Shown in pieces: positions 5,890 to 13,266 of a DNA stretch of 40,302 bases (position 1 is the stretch's first letter; every line of letters begins with the position of its first letter). The notes under the pieces were generated by a model. The model was given only the letters and a program-made list of their open reading frames with translations. It made no database searches and had not been told where the DNA came from. The stretch lies in NCBI RefSeq assembly GCF_002015085.1, contig NZ_MUXW01000007.1, forward strand, positions 1-40,302. The letters are read 5' to 3'. The DNA comes from Glaesserella parasuis. GTDB taxonomy: Bacteria; Pseudomonadota; Gammaproteobacteria; Enterobacterales; Pasteurellaceae. The translations under genes and the position numbers were made by a program.

Positions 5890-6693
5890 ATGACAAATTC
5901 AAACTTAATTCCTGTTTTTAACGGATCTATTCAAAACACCCAAATTCAACTTTGTAACGCTCGTGAGCTTCATCAATTCTTAGAAAGCAAACGCCAATAT
6001 GCTAATTGGATTGCAGAACGCATCACCGACTACGGCTTTATTCAAGACGAAGATTACATCATCGTAACCGAACGCACCAATGGCAGACCACGCAAGGAAT
6101 ACCACATCACCCTTGATATGGGAAAAGAACTCGCAATGGTTGAACGCAACGAAAAAGGACGACAAATCCGCAAATACTTCATTGAGTGCGAACGTAAAGC
6201 AAATTCGCAAAATTCTACACAAATCGTACCGCTTACAATTACCCCTGAGCAACAACGAGCTATACAGGAAGCGGTACAACAGGCTCACTATCGAACAGGA
6301 TTACACTGGCAAGAAATCTACTCTCGGCTCAAAAGCACTTTTAACGTAGCGAAGTATGACCAACTACCGCAAACAATGTTTGAACACGTTATCAACTTCT
6401 TAAACACACTCGGCAATCAATACCGCCCGATTAACCGCAGTAAAAAAGACATCACCATTGCAGGTTTAGATGCAGAACAAATTGCCAAATATCTTGTAAG
6501 AGCAAGAGCCTTTGCAAAAGAAGTAGAAGTATTCCACCGTAAACTGTACGAAGATTTGGGCATTTCTCGCTATGTTAAAAACGATATTGCAGGAAAAGCC
6601 TACGACATCGCACACGAATTTAACGTATGGCTTGATCCTTTTATTGAGCAAGCATTACCACAGCTTAATCAACAACGATTAGCAAGATTTTAA
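5890..6693 (+). CDS. AntA-type phage antirepressor 1
   Basis: A 267-residue antirepressor. Residues about 22-105 form an AntA/AntB domain: LHQFLESKRQYANWIAERI, then YGFIQDEDY, GRPRKEYHITLDMGKELAM and the signature GRQIRKYFIECE. The C-terminal 155 residues (from PLTITPEQQ) resemble the P22 antirepressor C-terminal domain and are almost identical to those of antirepressor 2 (16046-16864). Such proteins bind and inactivate phage repressors, and so can induce prophages. Expression should be controlled by the C4-like RNA and leader upstream. A GC-rich hairpin without a T-run follows the stop. Confidence 0.85.
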   Translation: MTNSNLIPVFNGSIQNTQIQLCNARELHQFLESKRQYANWIAERITDYGFIQDEDYIIVTERTNGRPRKEYHITLDMGKELAMVERNEKGRQIRKYFIECERKANSQNSTQIVPLTITPEQQRAIQEAVQQAHYRTGLHWQEIYSRLKSTFNVAKYDQLPQTMFEHVINFLNTLGNQYRPINRSKKDITIAGLDAEQIAKYLVRARAFAKEVEVFHRKLYEDLGISRYVKNDIAGKAYDIAHEFNVWLDPFIEQALPQLNQQRLARF

Positions 6694-6717
6694 CCAAAAC
6701 CCAACCCCACCGCACTT
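6219..6717 (+). repeat. About 500-bp direct repeat, copy 1
   Basis: The 3' part of antirepressor 1 and about 25 bp beyond it match 16390-16889 at a constant offset of 10,171 bp with only scattered differences. Both copies are followed by a CCGCA-type hairpin. This is an internal duplication or recent gene conversion. Recombination between the copies would delete about 10 kb, including recT, the exonuclease, ssb and the Panacea pair. Confidence 0.9.
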
Positions 6718-6773
6718 TCCCCGAAAGCCTGCGGTGGCTTCCTACACCCAAAATTCAACAAAAGGAATGAAAA

Positions 6774-7094
6774 ATGAACACACTTATTAAAAAATTCAAC
6801 CTGAAATACCTACTCTGTGCCTTGCTTATCGCCTTTGTGATAGGTGGAAGTTTAACAGGCTGTGAAGAGCCTGAACCTGTCTCTACTCTGCCAGTAGAAA
6901 GCTACTTCCAAACAGAAAAGATTTGGACGGAAGATGACTTCAAACGAGCTGAAATCGCCCCTGAAGAAGTGAATTACAACGCATTAGCCCTACACCTTCC
7001 ACCGCCTGATAACGTTACAGGTGAAGATGTGAAGCTGATTAAACAACATAACCAAAACCAACTTAACAAACTGATTGTAGGAGCAAAAAGATGA
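6774..7094 (+). CDS. Putative phage lipoprotein (106 aa)
   Basis: Signal peptide with charged start (MNTLIKKFNLKY), hydrophobic core and lipobox LTGC with Cys30, so a membrane-anchored lipoprotein is expected. The rest is acidic and proline-rich, with a helical C-terminus. AAGGA lies before the ATG, and its stop overlaps the next start (ATGA), implying coupled translation. A lipoprotein made early could act in superinfection exclusion, as Cor does in phage phi80; that is a guess from type and place. Confidence 0.65.
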   Translation: MNTLIKKFNLKYLLCALLIAFVIGGSLTGCEEPEPVSTLPVESYFQTEKIWTEDDFKRAEIAPEEVNYNALALHLPPPDNVTGEDVKLIKQHNQNQLNKLIVGAKR

Positions 7095-7687
7095 TCAAAC
7101 TTCAAATTTTACAAAACCCAAATAAAAAATACTTCGGTGAAATGTGGGTGGATAAACACCTAGAGTTTCAAGGCGTACCAATGACATCGGAAATTCTTGC
7201 TATCCGAAATTTAAACAAAGCCATTGATAGATATAACAGTCAAAATGGCTTAGTCGGCAAAAGAGCTATCCCTCACTACCCTGAAATCAAAGGGAATATC
7301 CCGATTGTAATTGAGCAAGCTAAAAAAATTGGGCTAAAAGTAACAGTTATCCAAGCAGAGCAGGTTGAGCAAATAGCACCGACGGAACAAGTTGAGATTG
7401 AAACAGCACCGACAGAACAAGTTGAGATTGAAACAGCACCGACGGAACAAGTTGAGATTGAAACAGCACCGACGGAACAAGTTGAGCCTGAGCCGAAGCC
7501 ATCACAGCCCAAACGCAAACCATTTACCCCTTACGGCTTAAATGGCTATCTCGTAGATAAAAACGGCAATGTCCGCCTAATGCTAGACAGAAGAGCTAAC
7601 GCCAACACGATTGTACTTGAACCGCAGATGTTCGGAGCATTAGCGGAAATGGTTAAGAAAACACAGGAGCAACAGAATGTACGGTAA
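7091..7687 (+). CDS. Hypothetical protein with decapeptide repeats (198 aa)
   Basis: Not recognised. An N-terminal alpha/beta domain (residues 1-95), then a linker of about 3.6 repeats of the 10-residue unit APTEQVEIET, then a basic segment (KPSQPKRKPF) and a small C-terminal domain (YGLNGYLVDKNGNVRLMLDR). The acidic linker is encoded by 30-bp tandem DNA repeats and probably varies in length between strains. It is coupled to the lipoprotein gene upstream (ATGA) and overlaps the next gene by 11 bp. Confidence 0.7.
   Translation: MIKLQILQNPNKKYFGEMWVDKHLEFQGVPMTSEILAIRNLNKAIDRYNSQNGLVGKRAIPHYPEIKGNIPIVIEQAKKIGLKVTVIQAEQVEQIAPTEQVEIETAPTEQVEIETAPTEQVEIETAPTEQVEPEPKPSQPKRKPFTPYGLNGYLVDKNGNVRLMLDRRANANTIVLEPQMFGALAEMVKKTQEQQNVR
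7375..7488 (+). repeat. 30-bp tandem repeat inside the 7091 gene
   Basis: Units begin at 7381, 7411, 7441 and 7471 (partial) and are identical except for one base (GACGGAACAA / GACAGAACAA). Because the period is a multiple of three, unit gain or loss keeps the frame. Confidence 0.9.
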
Positions 7688-7904
7688 TGACATTGATACA
7701 GACATAGCAATCTATTGTGGAGAATATGATAGCGATGAAGCGTATTTCAAAATTGAAGCTAACATCGAAAAATGGCTACGAGAACAAGGTTTTGATGTCC
7801 TTTGTGACCACCTTGTCGGCACAACCGCTTGGGAAAAAGCAATTGAAGCTCAACTCCAATCTGATTTAGAACGAAAAGAAGAGAAAACTTGGGATATTTA
7901 TTAA
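7677..7904 (+). CDS. Hypothetical protein (75 aa)
   Basis: Not recognised. A small acidic soluble protein starting MYGNDIDTDIAIYCGEYDSD, with a helix containing EKWLREQGFDVL. AGGAG lies 8 bases before the ATG, inside the end of the preceding gene, so it is translationally linked. It is followed after 17 bp by recT, so it belongs to the recombination part of the operon. Confidence 0.65.
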   Translation: MYGNDIDTDIAIYCGEYDSDEAYFKIEANIEKWLREQGFDVLCDHLVGTTAWEKAIEAQLQSDLERKEEKTWDIY

Positions 7905-7921
7905 CTGAAGGAGTTTTAAAA

Positions 7922-8848
7922 ATGAACACACAACAAAATGAAAAAAACAAAAATCCACTTGCGGTACGTCAAACAAAAATAAAATCTCTCATCACAGGTC
8001 AGGCAACTCAAAATCGCATTATGCAACTGCTAGGCGACCCAGTGAAACGAGAGAAATTTTCCGCCACGCTCATCAATGTAGCTTTAGATAGTGCATTAGC
8101 CACTTGTTCTCCCGAAAGCATTGTCAAATCAGGATTACAAGCCGCAGAATTAGACTTGTCGCTCAACAAAAATATGGGTCTAGCCTACATTGTCCGCTAT
8201 AAAAAAGATGCTGAATTTCAAATTGGCTATAAAGGCTGGCAACTGTTAGCCAAAAGAGCTGGTATTCGATTAAATGTCACTCCCGTCTATGATTGTGATG
8301 AATTCGAAATCTCAAGTGATGGTTTTGAAACCACAGTCAAGCATATTCCGAATTTAGACGCCCAACAAGACCACCTACCAGAATGGGTTGAAAGCCATTT
8401 GAGAGGCGTGCTTGTCTCCACTAAAGAGGACGGTGAAATCAGTCATAAATTCGTTAATGTCGGCAAAATTCAGCAAATTGCAGGTGTCAGCCCAAGCAAG
8501 AAAAACGGTAGTTACTCGCCTTATTCGCTGTGGAATTTGGAAATGTATATGGGCAAAGCGACTAAATATGTGTTGAGCAAAATGCCAATGCAAGAACAAC
8601 TTGCTCGTGCTGTTGAAATGGAAAACGAAGTCGATAAGCAAAGAGTGGCAGAAACACAACAACCACCAAAAGATGATGATATTCTTGATGTAGAGTTTTC
8701 CACGATTGTGAGTGATGAGCGTTTCCAAATGCTTAAGCAAAACATCATCAACAAAGAAGTTACTCTGCAAGAGCTATGCGATCAAGGTAACGAATTTAGC
8801 CAAGAGCAGTATGCGATTTTAGAAGAGCTCGAAAATAAAAGGGAATGA
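7922..8848 (+). CDS. recT: RecT-family single-strand annealing protein
   Basis: A 308-residue RecT recombinase. The core runs from about residue 45 (AALATCSPES-type helix: ALDSALATCSPESIVKSGLQ) through AELDLSLNKNMGLAYIVRY, FQIGYKGWQLLAKRAG, and GVLVS...VGKIQQIAGVS to the YSLWNLEMYMGKATKYVLSK segment. It anneals complementary single strands produced by the partner exonuclease. The start at 7922 is chosen over an upstream in-frame ATG at 7889 because AAGGAG lies 8 bases before it. It is followed directly by the YqaJ exonuclease and ssb, a complete phage annealing recombination set. Confidence 0.95.
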   Translation: MNTQQNEKNKNPLAVRQTKIKSLITGQATQNRIMQLLGDPVKREKFSATLINVALDSALATCSPESIVKSGLQAAELDLSLNKNMGLAYIVRYKKDAEFQIGYKGWQLLAKRAGIRLNVTPVYDCDEFEISSDGFETTVKHIPNLDAQQDHLPEWVESHLRGVLVSTKEDGEISHKFVNVGKIQQIAGVSPSKKNGSYSPYSLWNLEMYMGKATKYVLSKMPMQEQLARAVEMENEVDKQRVAETQQPPKDDDILDVEFSTIVSDERFQMLKQNIINKEVTLQELCDQGNEFSQEQYAILEELENKRE

Positions 8849-8901
8849 TTGACACCCATCAAATTAAGTTTAATCCACCATCATCACCCAAAGGAAACAC
8901 A

Positions 8902-9570
8902 ATGGAAAAAATGTATAACCTAAAAGTCCGTTGCTCTCAACTTCACCAACTAATGAGCGAGCCACGCTCAAAAGCAGATAAAGATGCGGGCAAAATTTCC
9001 GATACTGCCAAAAATGCAGTCCGAGAAATTGCAAAATTTGACTTGTTCGGCTACCAATCCTTTGACGGCAACAAGTACACCGAAAAAGGTAATCAGCTCG
9101 AAGACCAAGCTATTAAATTAAGCGGTTTTACTCGTGGCTTGGTTCTTAAAAAGAACACTGAACGCAGAGAAAACGCCTTCATCACTGGCGAATGCGATAT
9201 TTACGTTCCCTCACGCAAGCTCATTATTGACACTAAATGCTCGTGGGACATTGGCTCTCACCCCTTTTTCCAAGACGAAGCCGAAGAAAAAGCCAAAAAA
9301 GCAGGTTATGACTACCAAATGCAAGGTTATATGTGGCTTTGGGATTGCGAAGAGGCACAAATCGACTTTGTACTCTTCCCCACTCCACTTGATTTAATCT
9401 CAAGCTACGACAACAGCGAAAAGTTAATCGACCTTGTAGAGCAAATTCCACAATCCAAGCGAATTACCACCGTCACCATCAAGCGAGATGAAGAAGTGAT
9501 TGCCAAAATCCAAGAAAGGCTCGAAGCAGCACAAAATTATTATCAACAAATCATTCGGGAGTATATGTAA
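8902..9570 (+). CDS. YqaJ-type (RecE/lambda-exo-like) exonuclease
   Basis: A 222-residue PD-(D/E)XK exonuclease. Motifs: the GNQLEDQAI helix with its glutamate, ITGECDIYV with the catalytic Asp, the D-x-K strand IDTKCSWD, and the YDYQMQGYMWLW helix. It degrades the 5' strand of double-strand ends and loads the RecT partner. The ORF could start at 8845, overlapping the recT stop, but ATG 8902 has AAGGAA five bases upstream and gives a normal N-terminus. The end abuts ssb (TAATG). Confidence 0.9.
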   Translation: MEKMYNLKVRCSQLHQLMSEPRSKADKDAGKISDTAKNAVREIAKFDLFGYQSFDGNKYTEKGNQLEDQAIKLSGFTRGLVLKKNTERRENAFITGECDIYVPSRKLIIDTKCSWDIGSHPFFQDEAEEKAKKAGYDYQMQGYMWLWDCEEAQIDFVLFPTPLDLISSYDNSEKLIDLVEQIPQSKRITTVTIKRDEEVIAKIQERLEAAQNYYQQIIREYM

Positions 9571-10049
9571 TGTCAGGTGTGAATAAAGTAATTATAGTCG
9601 GCAATCTCGGCAATGACCCCGAAATGCGAACAATGCCAAACGGTGACCCCGTCGTTAAAATTAGTGTCGCCACATCGGAAGAATGGACCGACAAACAAAC
9701 GGGCGAGAAAAAGCAAAATACCGAATGGCACAGCATTATCGCTTTTAGGAAATTAGCCGAAATTATGGGGCAATACCTAAAGAAAGGCTCTAAGGTTTAC
9801 ATTGAAGGGAAACTTCGTACCCGCAAATGGCAAGCGCAAGACGGTACAGACCGCTACACCACTGAAATTATCGCCGACAAACTCGAAATGCTCAGTAGTT
9901 CGCAAGGTGGTAACAGTAACAACAACTGGGCACAAGAACCACAGGGTAAGCCAAAACAGCAACAACAAACAAAACAAAAAGAATGGGACGGTTATGCTGA
10001 TGATGAACGTCTGCCAGCAAATAACTTTGATGATGAAATACTGTTTTGA
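9570..10049 (+). CDS. ssb: Phage single-stranded DNA-binding protein
   Basis: A 159-residue SSB. The OB fold covers residues about 4-108 (VNKVIIVGNLGNDPEMRTMP, WHSIIAFRKLAEIMGQYLKKG, VYIEGKLRTRKWQ), followed by a Q/N/K-rich linker and an acidic tip, DDEILF, in place of the usual DDDIPF. It protects single strands and recruits partners through the tip. Its ATG overlaps the exonuclease stop, and a terminator follows. The changed tip could alter affinity for host SSB partners. Confidence 0.95.
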   Translation: MSGVNKVIIVGNLGNDPEMRTMPNGDPVVKISVATSEEWTDKQTGEKKQNTEWHSIIAFRKLAEIMGQYLKKGSKVYIEGKLRTRKWQAQDGTDRYTTEIIADKLEMLSSSQGGNSNNNWAQEPQGKPKQQQQTKQKEWDGYADDERLPANNFDDEILF

Positions 10050-10058
10050 GTTTAATTA

Positions 10059-10083
10059 ACGCCCTTAGTTTTGAGGGCGTTTT
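10059..10083 (+). terminator. Terminator after ssb
   Basis: ACGCCCT (10059-10065) pairs with AGGGCGT (10074-10080) across an 8-base loop, followed by a short T-run. Confidence 0.75.
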
Positions 10084-10098
10084 GATTGGAGAGAGAAA

Positions 10099-10386
10099 AT
10101 GACAAGAAAGATTATCCAGATTTGTGAAAGTGCTATGGAAGAGTGTTCCAATATCTCTGCTTTATGTGATGATGGTACAGTCTGGTATTTGAATGATATA
10201 CGCAAAGGTTGGAGGTTATATCCTGAAATACCACAGGATAAACCTGAATATTTTGAATATCTAATAACAAATATAGATGAGCTTTATAAAAAATATGGAG
10301 CAGAAGGTTTAAATGATGAAGAAAAAGAAGAATTAAAGGATTTATTAGAAGCTCTAAAAAGATACAAAACTAGTAGAGAATATTAG
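10099..10386 (+). CDS. Hypothetical protein (95 aa)
   Basis: Not assigned a function. The N-terminal half has an ALCDDGTVWYLND...GWRLYPEIPQ stretch, a short beta unit common in small phage and plasmid proteins, followed by an acidic helical C-terminus (LNDEEKEELKDLLEALKRYK). GGAGAG lies just before the ATG. It sits between two terminators in the early operon and is more A/T-rich than the recombination genes, consistent with separate acquisition. Confidence 0.65.
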   Translation: MTRKIIQICESAMEECSNISALCDDGTVWYLNDIRKGWRLYPEIPQDKPEYFEYLITNIDELYKKYGAEGLNDEEKEELKDLLEALKRYKTSREY

Positions 10387-10414
10387 CTAAATTTACTGAA
10401 TTTTCACGAAAACC

Positions 10415-10444
10415 AACCGCTTGTAGCAATACAGGCGGTTTTTT
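10415..10444 (+). terminator. Terminator carrying an uptake-sequence core
   Basis: An 11-bp stem with one G-U pair (10415-10425 with 10430-10440) and a 4-base loop, followed by T6. Its left arm contains the reverse complement of ACAAGCGGTT, so the uptake signal doubles as half of the terminator, a common arrangement in Pasteurellaceae. Confidence 0.75.
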
Positions 10445-10462
10445 ATTGCAAGGAAATCAACA

Positions 10463-11017
10463 ATGACAGAACAAACACAAAAGAAATACGAACTACTCAA
10501 AGACGATACAGTAAACCATCACGGCAGAACGCTCTACCGAATTAAAGCACTTATTACATTTGGTTTAGTTGGAGCAGGCCAATTAGGCGGTTATATCGAA
10601 ACCGAAAAGAATTTAGATCATAGCGGTAATGCTTGGGTGTACGATAATGCTATGGTGTACGGTAACGCTCGGGTGTTCGGTAACGCTCGGGTGTACGGTG
10701 ATGCTCGGGTGTACGGTGATGCTCGGGTGTACGGTGATGCTTGGGTGAGCGGTGACGCTCGGGTGAGCGGTGACGCTCGGGTGAGATCTTTTGCAGTTAT
10801 CTCTGAACGCAAAATGATTTTTTGGGCAAGTAATGTTGGTTCAGAAAATGGAACGCTTACGGTCTTTAATGGAAAATTTGGGTTAATTGTTACTCGTGGT
10901 TGCTTTACAGGCACGGTGGACGAGTTTTTATCAAAATCAAAAGAAGTCCACGACGACAAAACTCATCACGAATACAAACTGCTGATTGAAGTTGCTCAAA
11001 GTAGAATTCTTAACTAA
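10463..11017 (+). CDS. Hexapeptide-repeat (beta-helix) phage protein
   Basis: A 184-residue protein. Residues about 54-108 are nine or so six-residue repeats of the form G(N/D)A(R/W)V(Y/S), expected to fold as a left-handed beta-helix. The N-terminal 50 residues (KKYELLKDDTVNHHGRTLYR) and the C-terminal 75 are non-repetitive. Similar proteins are common in tailed-phage early regions, with no firm function; the repeats resemble bacterial acyltransferase helices, but no catalytic histidine loop is seen. AAGGAA lies upstream. Confidence 0.75.
   Translation: MTEQTQKKYELLKDDTVNHHGRTLYRIKALITFGLVGAGQLGGYIETEKNLDHSGNAWVYDNAMVYGNARVFGNARVYGDARVYGDARVYGDAWVSGDARVSGDARVRSFAVISERKMIFWASNVGSENGTLTVFNGKFGLIVTRGCFTGTVDEFLSKSKEVHDDKTHHEYKLLIEVAQSRILN
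10624..10785 (+). repeat. 18-bp tandem repeat encoding the hexapeptides
   Basis: About nine 18-bp units of GGTGATGCTCGGGTGTAC type. The middle units are identical, while outer ones differ by a few bases and by Y or S at the last codon. The period keeps the reading frame, so the helix length can change by slippage. Confidence 0.9.
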
Positions 11018-11040
11018 CTCGCTATCTAGGTGAGTTTTTT
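11015..11040 (+). terminator. Weak terminator
   Basis: A short imperfect stem ACTCGC/GTGAGT followed by T7, just after the hexapeptide gene. Confidence 0.4.
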
Positions 11041-11053
11041 TATGGAGTTAATA

Positions 11054-11836
11054 ATGACAGAAAATATTGAGCCTTATTTGCAACCACAAAAAAGACGAAT
11101 TATCGCAGATAAAGACAAAGAACAGCAGTTGCTTAAAACGGCAAAAGAACATTATAGGTCCTATGCGGATGTAGCGAAATTTGCTGACGCCTTAAATCTA
11201 CGGGCAGGCATCGTTTACCTTACATTAAAGTATCACGGTTTTATCAAACAAACGGAGACAACACAATATCGTGTCTTGGATAGTTATTATCAACACAATG
11301 GCGACCTTAAAGAAATCACAAAAGATGTTGGTTTGACCGTGTGGATTGTGGCAAAAACCCTTGAACAGTTAAATTTATCCCCAAACTGGGCGAGTTATAA
11401 AGAGCGAGCAGAAACCGGTTTAAAAGGAGATTGGGCGGAGAATGAATTTAAACGTTTAGTCCCTTCTGCTATTGATATGAATATGCAGTATCAAATGAAT
11501 AATCCTCGTTTTGATTTTGTTGTAAACAACAAAGAGATTGACGTGAAGTATTCATCGGTTAGGAAAGTTAGAGGCTCGAAGCAATATGCTTTAAGATACG
11601 ATCCTGATAACTTACCGGATTTCTTTTGCCTTTTTGCTTCAGATGATGAAGTTGAAAAAAGTGATGACCCACCGAGTGGCTATCGTATTCTCCTACTCCC
11701 TAGAGAGATATTGCCTAAAAATAAAACCCAAGTAAACATCAATTCAGATCCCGACAACAAAAGAGCCTCAAGTACAATGTATTGGGATTTTGCAGTAGAG
11801 CCTGCGGCACTATCTGCGCTTTTGGAAAATATTTAA
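11054..11836 (+). CDS. Double-HTH PD-(D/E)XK nuclease-like protein
   Basis: A 260-residue protein. The N-terminal half holds two helix-turn-helix-like units (YADVAKFADALNLRAGIVYL and DLKEITKDVGLTVWIVAKTL). The second half looks like a PD-(D/E)XK nuclease: KGDWAENEF with a glutamate, RFDFVV with an aspartate, IDVKYSS with the D-x-K pair, then PDFFCLFASD as a core strand. The start at 11054 follows a GGAG site. The next gene begins 2 bp after the stop and is methyltransferase-like, so the pair resembles a restriction-modification unit. Nuclease fold and pairing are inferred; activity is not shown. Confidence 0.6.
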   Translation: MTENIEPYLQPQKRRIIADKDKEQQLLKTAKEHYRSYADVAKFADALNLRAGIVYLTLKYHGFIKQTETTQYRVLDSYYQHNGDLKEITKDVGLTVWIVAKTLEQLNLSPNWASYKERAETGLKGDWAENEFKRLVPSAIDMNMQYQMNNPRFDFVVNNKEIDVKYSSVRKVRGSKQYALRYDPDNLPDFFCLFASDDEVEKSDDPPSGYRILLLPREILPKNKTQVNINSDPDNKRASSTMYWDFAVEPAALSALLENI

Positions 11837-11837
11837 T

Positions 11838-12482
11838 GTGAATGAATTACTCTCTATTATCCAAACAATGGGGCGTAAACATGACAATTTAAGAGTGTTT
11901 CAAGACTTTGTTGAAATCTGCGCTTGTGCCATTAGCAAACCCTTTCAAGATCGTGATGAAAGATACTTCTCCATTAAATCACGCTACACCGATGATGAGA
12001 TGTATCAATTTCATCAGCTGGGACAAATTCTTCTTAATCTTTTAGAAGAAGAACCTCAAGATGTGTTAGGGCAATGCTATATGAAGCTACAAATTGCCAA
12101 CAAACAACGTGGACAATGTTTTACGCCCATTTCTACTGGTCAAGTGATGGCAAATATACTTATTGCACCAAACGAAATAAGTGAGAAAGGCTATTTCACC
12201 CTAAACGAACCCACTTGTGGAAGCGGTGCATTAATTATCAGCTTTTGCGAAACATTAAAATCACAAGGCTATAATCCGCAGCAACAATTACTCGTTATTG
12301 CGCAAGATATCGACTTAAAAAGTGTTCAGATGTGCTATGTGCAACTTTCACTCTTGGGTATATCCGCCATCATTCAACACGCAAATCCTATTGCAAATAA
12401 CGTAATAGATACCTACTACACCCCACTCTATTTATTACAAAGGAACCGTTATGAAAACACTCAATCCTTTCAAACTGCGTAA
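11838..12482 (+). CDS. N6-adenine methyltransferase-like protein lacking NPPY
   Basis: A 214-residue relative of type I/N6 DNA methylases. Residues about 90-190 hold QCFTPISTGQVMANIL, the SAM-binding motif NEPTCGSGALI, the acidic AQDID end of the next strand, and YVQLSLLGISAIIQHANPI. The catalytic (N/D)PP(Y/F) motif expected after this point is missing; the protein ends in a YYTPLYLL segment. Short relatives of this kind occur on phages and plasmids, so it is probably complete rather than truncated. It starts with GTG, coupled to the nuclease-like gene. It may bind SAM or DNA without methylating; true activity is unknown. Confidence 0.75.
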   Translation: MNELLSIIQTMGRKHDNLRVFQDFVEICACAISKPFQDRDERYFSIKSRYTDDEMYQFHQLGQILLNLLEEEPQDVLGQCYMKLQIANKQRGQCFTPISTGQVMANILIAPNEISEKGYFTLNEPTCGSGALIISFCETLKSQGYNPQQQLLVIAQDIDLKSVQMCYVQLSLLGISAIIQHANPIANNVIDTYYTPLYLLQRNRYENTQSFQTA

Positions 12483-12714
12483 GCAGTTAAATTATTATGT
12501 AACGCTCTGCTCACGGCAAGCCCTTGCCCTTATTCGAGCAAACGAACACGTTTCAGAACTTATCGCACAGAATTTCAAGCAACAGCAAGAACTAGAACAA
12601 ATCAAAGCCAAAGCAGAAAGCCTAGCCAAAGCGTTAGAGTTTGAGCAATTTCAGGTCCGTCGTTTCGAAGAAATCGAAAAAGTCGTAACACACGGGCAAG
12701 GGTTTAATTTTTAA
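12451..12714 (+). CDS. Hypothetical coiled-coil protein (87 aa)
   Basis: Not recognised. A basic N-terminus (MKTLNPFKLRKQLNYY) is followed by a long helix rich in Q, E and A (residues about 30-75), likely a coiled coil. The ATG, with AAAGGAA upstream, lies 32 bp inside the methyltransferase-like gene in another frame, so translation is coupled. Confidence 0.65.
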   Translation: MKTLNPFKLRKQLNYYVTLCSRQALALIRANEHVSELIAQNFKQQQELEQIKAKAESLAKALEFEQFQVRRFEEIEKVVTHGQGFNF

Positions 12715-12728
12715 TGGGGACTAGGCAG

Positions 12729-12893
12729 ATGAGCTGGTTGATTTCATTAACGTGTTTATGCTTAATTCTCAGCATCATCAAACTGACATTAAGTGTAGTC
12801 AAACAAAAACTAGGTGCAACTCTATTTTGGATAGCTCTATGCTTTATAAATATTAATTGCCTAGTTACTCAACTTTGTAAATATATATCCTAA
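12729..12893 (+). CDS. Small membrane protein (54 aa)
   Basis: Begins MSWLISLTCLCLILSIIKL. Two hydrophobic helices fill most of the length (about residues 3-20 and 27-48) with three lysines between or after them. GGGGA lies 8 bases before this ATG. An in-frame ATG at 12714 overlapping the previous stop (TAATG) would add five residues. Phage arms often carry such tiny membrane proteins; the role is unknown. Confidence 0.5.
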   Translation: MSWLISLTCLCLILSIIKLTLSVVKQKLGATLFWIALCFININCLVTQLCKYIS

Positions 12894-12930
12894 CCGCCTA
12901 GTGCGGTTTTGTTATTTTAGGAGGTTAAAA

Positions 12931-13173
12931 ATGACTAAAGAAAACAACGGCTGGATTAGTGTTGATGACAGATTGCCTGATGATGGGCAAGAAGTTCTCA
13001 TTGTATGGAATGGCGAAACAAGAATTGCGAAAGCTGATTTAGTACCAGACGGCAGAGCTTTATTTAGTTTCCGTTTTGAACACGTAGATAATGCAGAATG
13101 GAATGCCATTTATCGTTATAGCGGTGAAATTAAATTTTGGCAACCACTCCCGCCGCCAATCACCAATGATTAA
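12931..13173 (+). CDS. DUF551-family phage protein
   Basis: An 80-residue protein of the DUF551 family: GWISVDDRLPDDGQEVLIVW at the start and IKFWQPLPPP at the end are the family signatures. These proteins are widespread in phages and prophages with no known function. The start at 12931 is chosen for the strong AGGAGG 7 bases upstream. A clear terminator follows. Confidence 0.85.
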   Translation: MTKENNGWISVDDRLPDDGQEVLIVWNGETRIAKADLVPDGRALFSFRFEHVDNAEWNAIYRYSGEIKFWQPLPPPITND

Positions 13174-13218
13174 CAAATCTTGTTGTTAATCAAAATCCGT
13201 TAAATTTGAGAAACAAAT

Positions 13219-13240
13219 GCCCACAAACGTGGGCTTTTTT
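13219..13240 (+). terminator. Terminator
   Basis: Perfect stem GCCCAC/GTGGGC with loop AAAC, followed by T6. Confidence 0.85.
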
Positions 13241-13266
13241 ATTAACTAAACAAAGAGGAAAACTCA

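Noticed and set aside
6080..6349. Plus-strand ORF in another frame within antirepressor 1.
   Set aside because: It lies wholly inside a well-supported gene, has no ribosome binding site and resembles nothing; the same holds for ORFs opposite recT, the exonuclease, ssb, topB and mgl genes.
7375..7488. Short regular repeats as a CRISPR array.
   Set aside because: The repeats are contiguous with no spacers and encode in-frame decapeptides; the same applies to 10624-10785.
10618..10959. Minus-strand repetitive ORF opposite the hexapeptide gene.
   Set aside because: Its repeats are the reverse reading of the 18-bp units; it has no start signal and an implausible composition.
11838..12482. Truncated or frameshifted HsdM.
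   Set aside because: No remaining methylase motifs appear downstream in any frame, the next gene overlaps the end normally, and short relatives without NPPY occur in phages.
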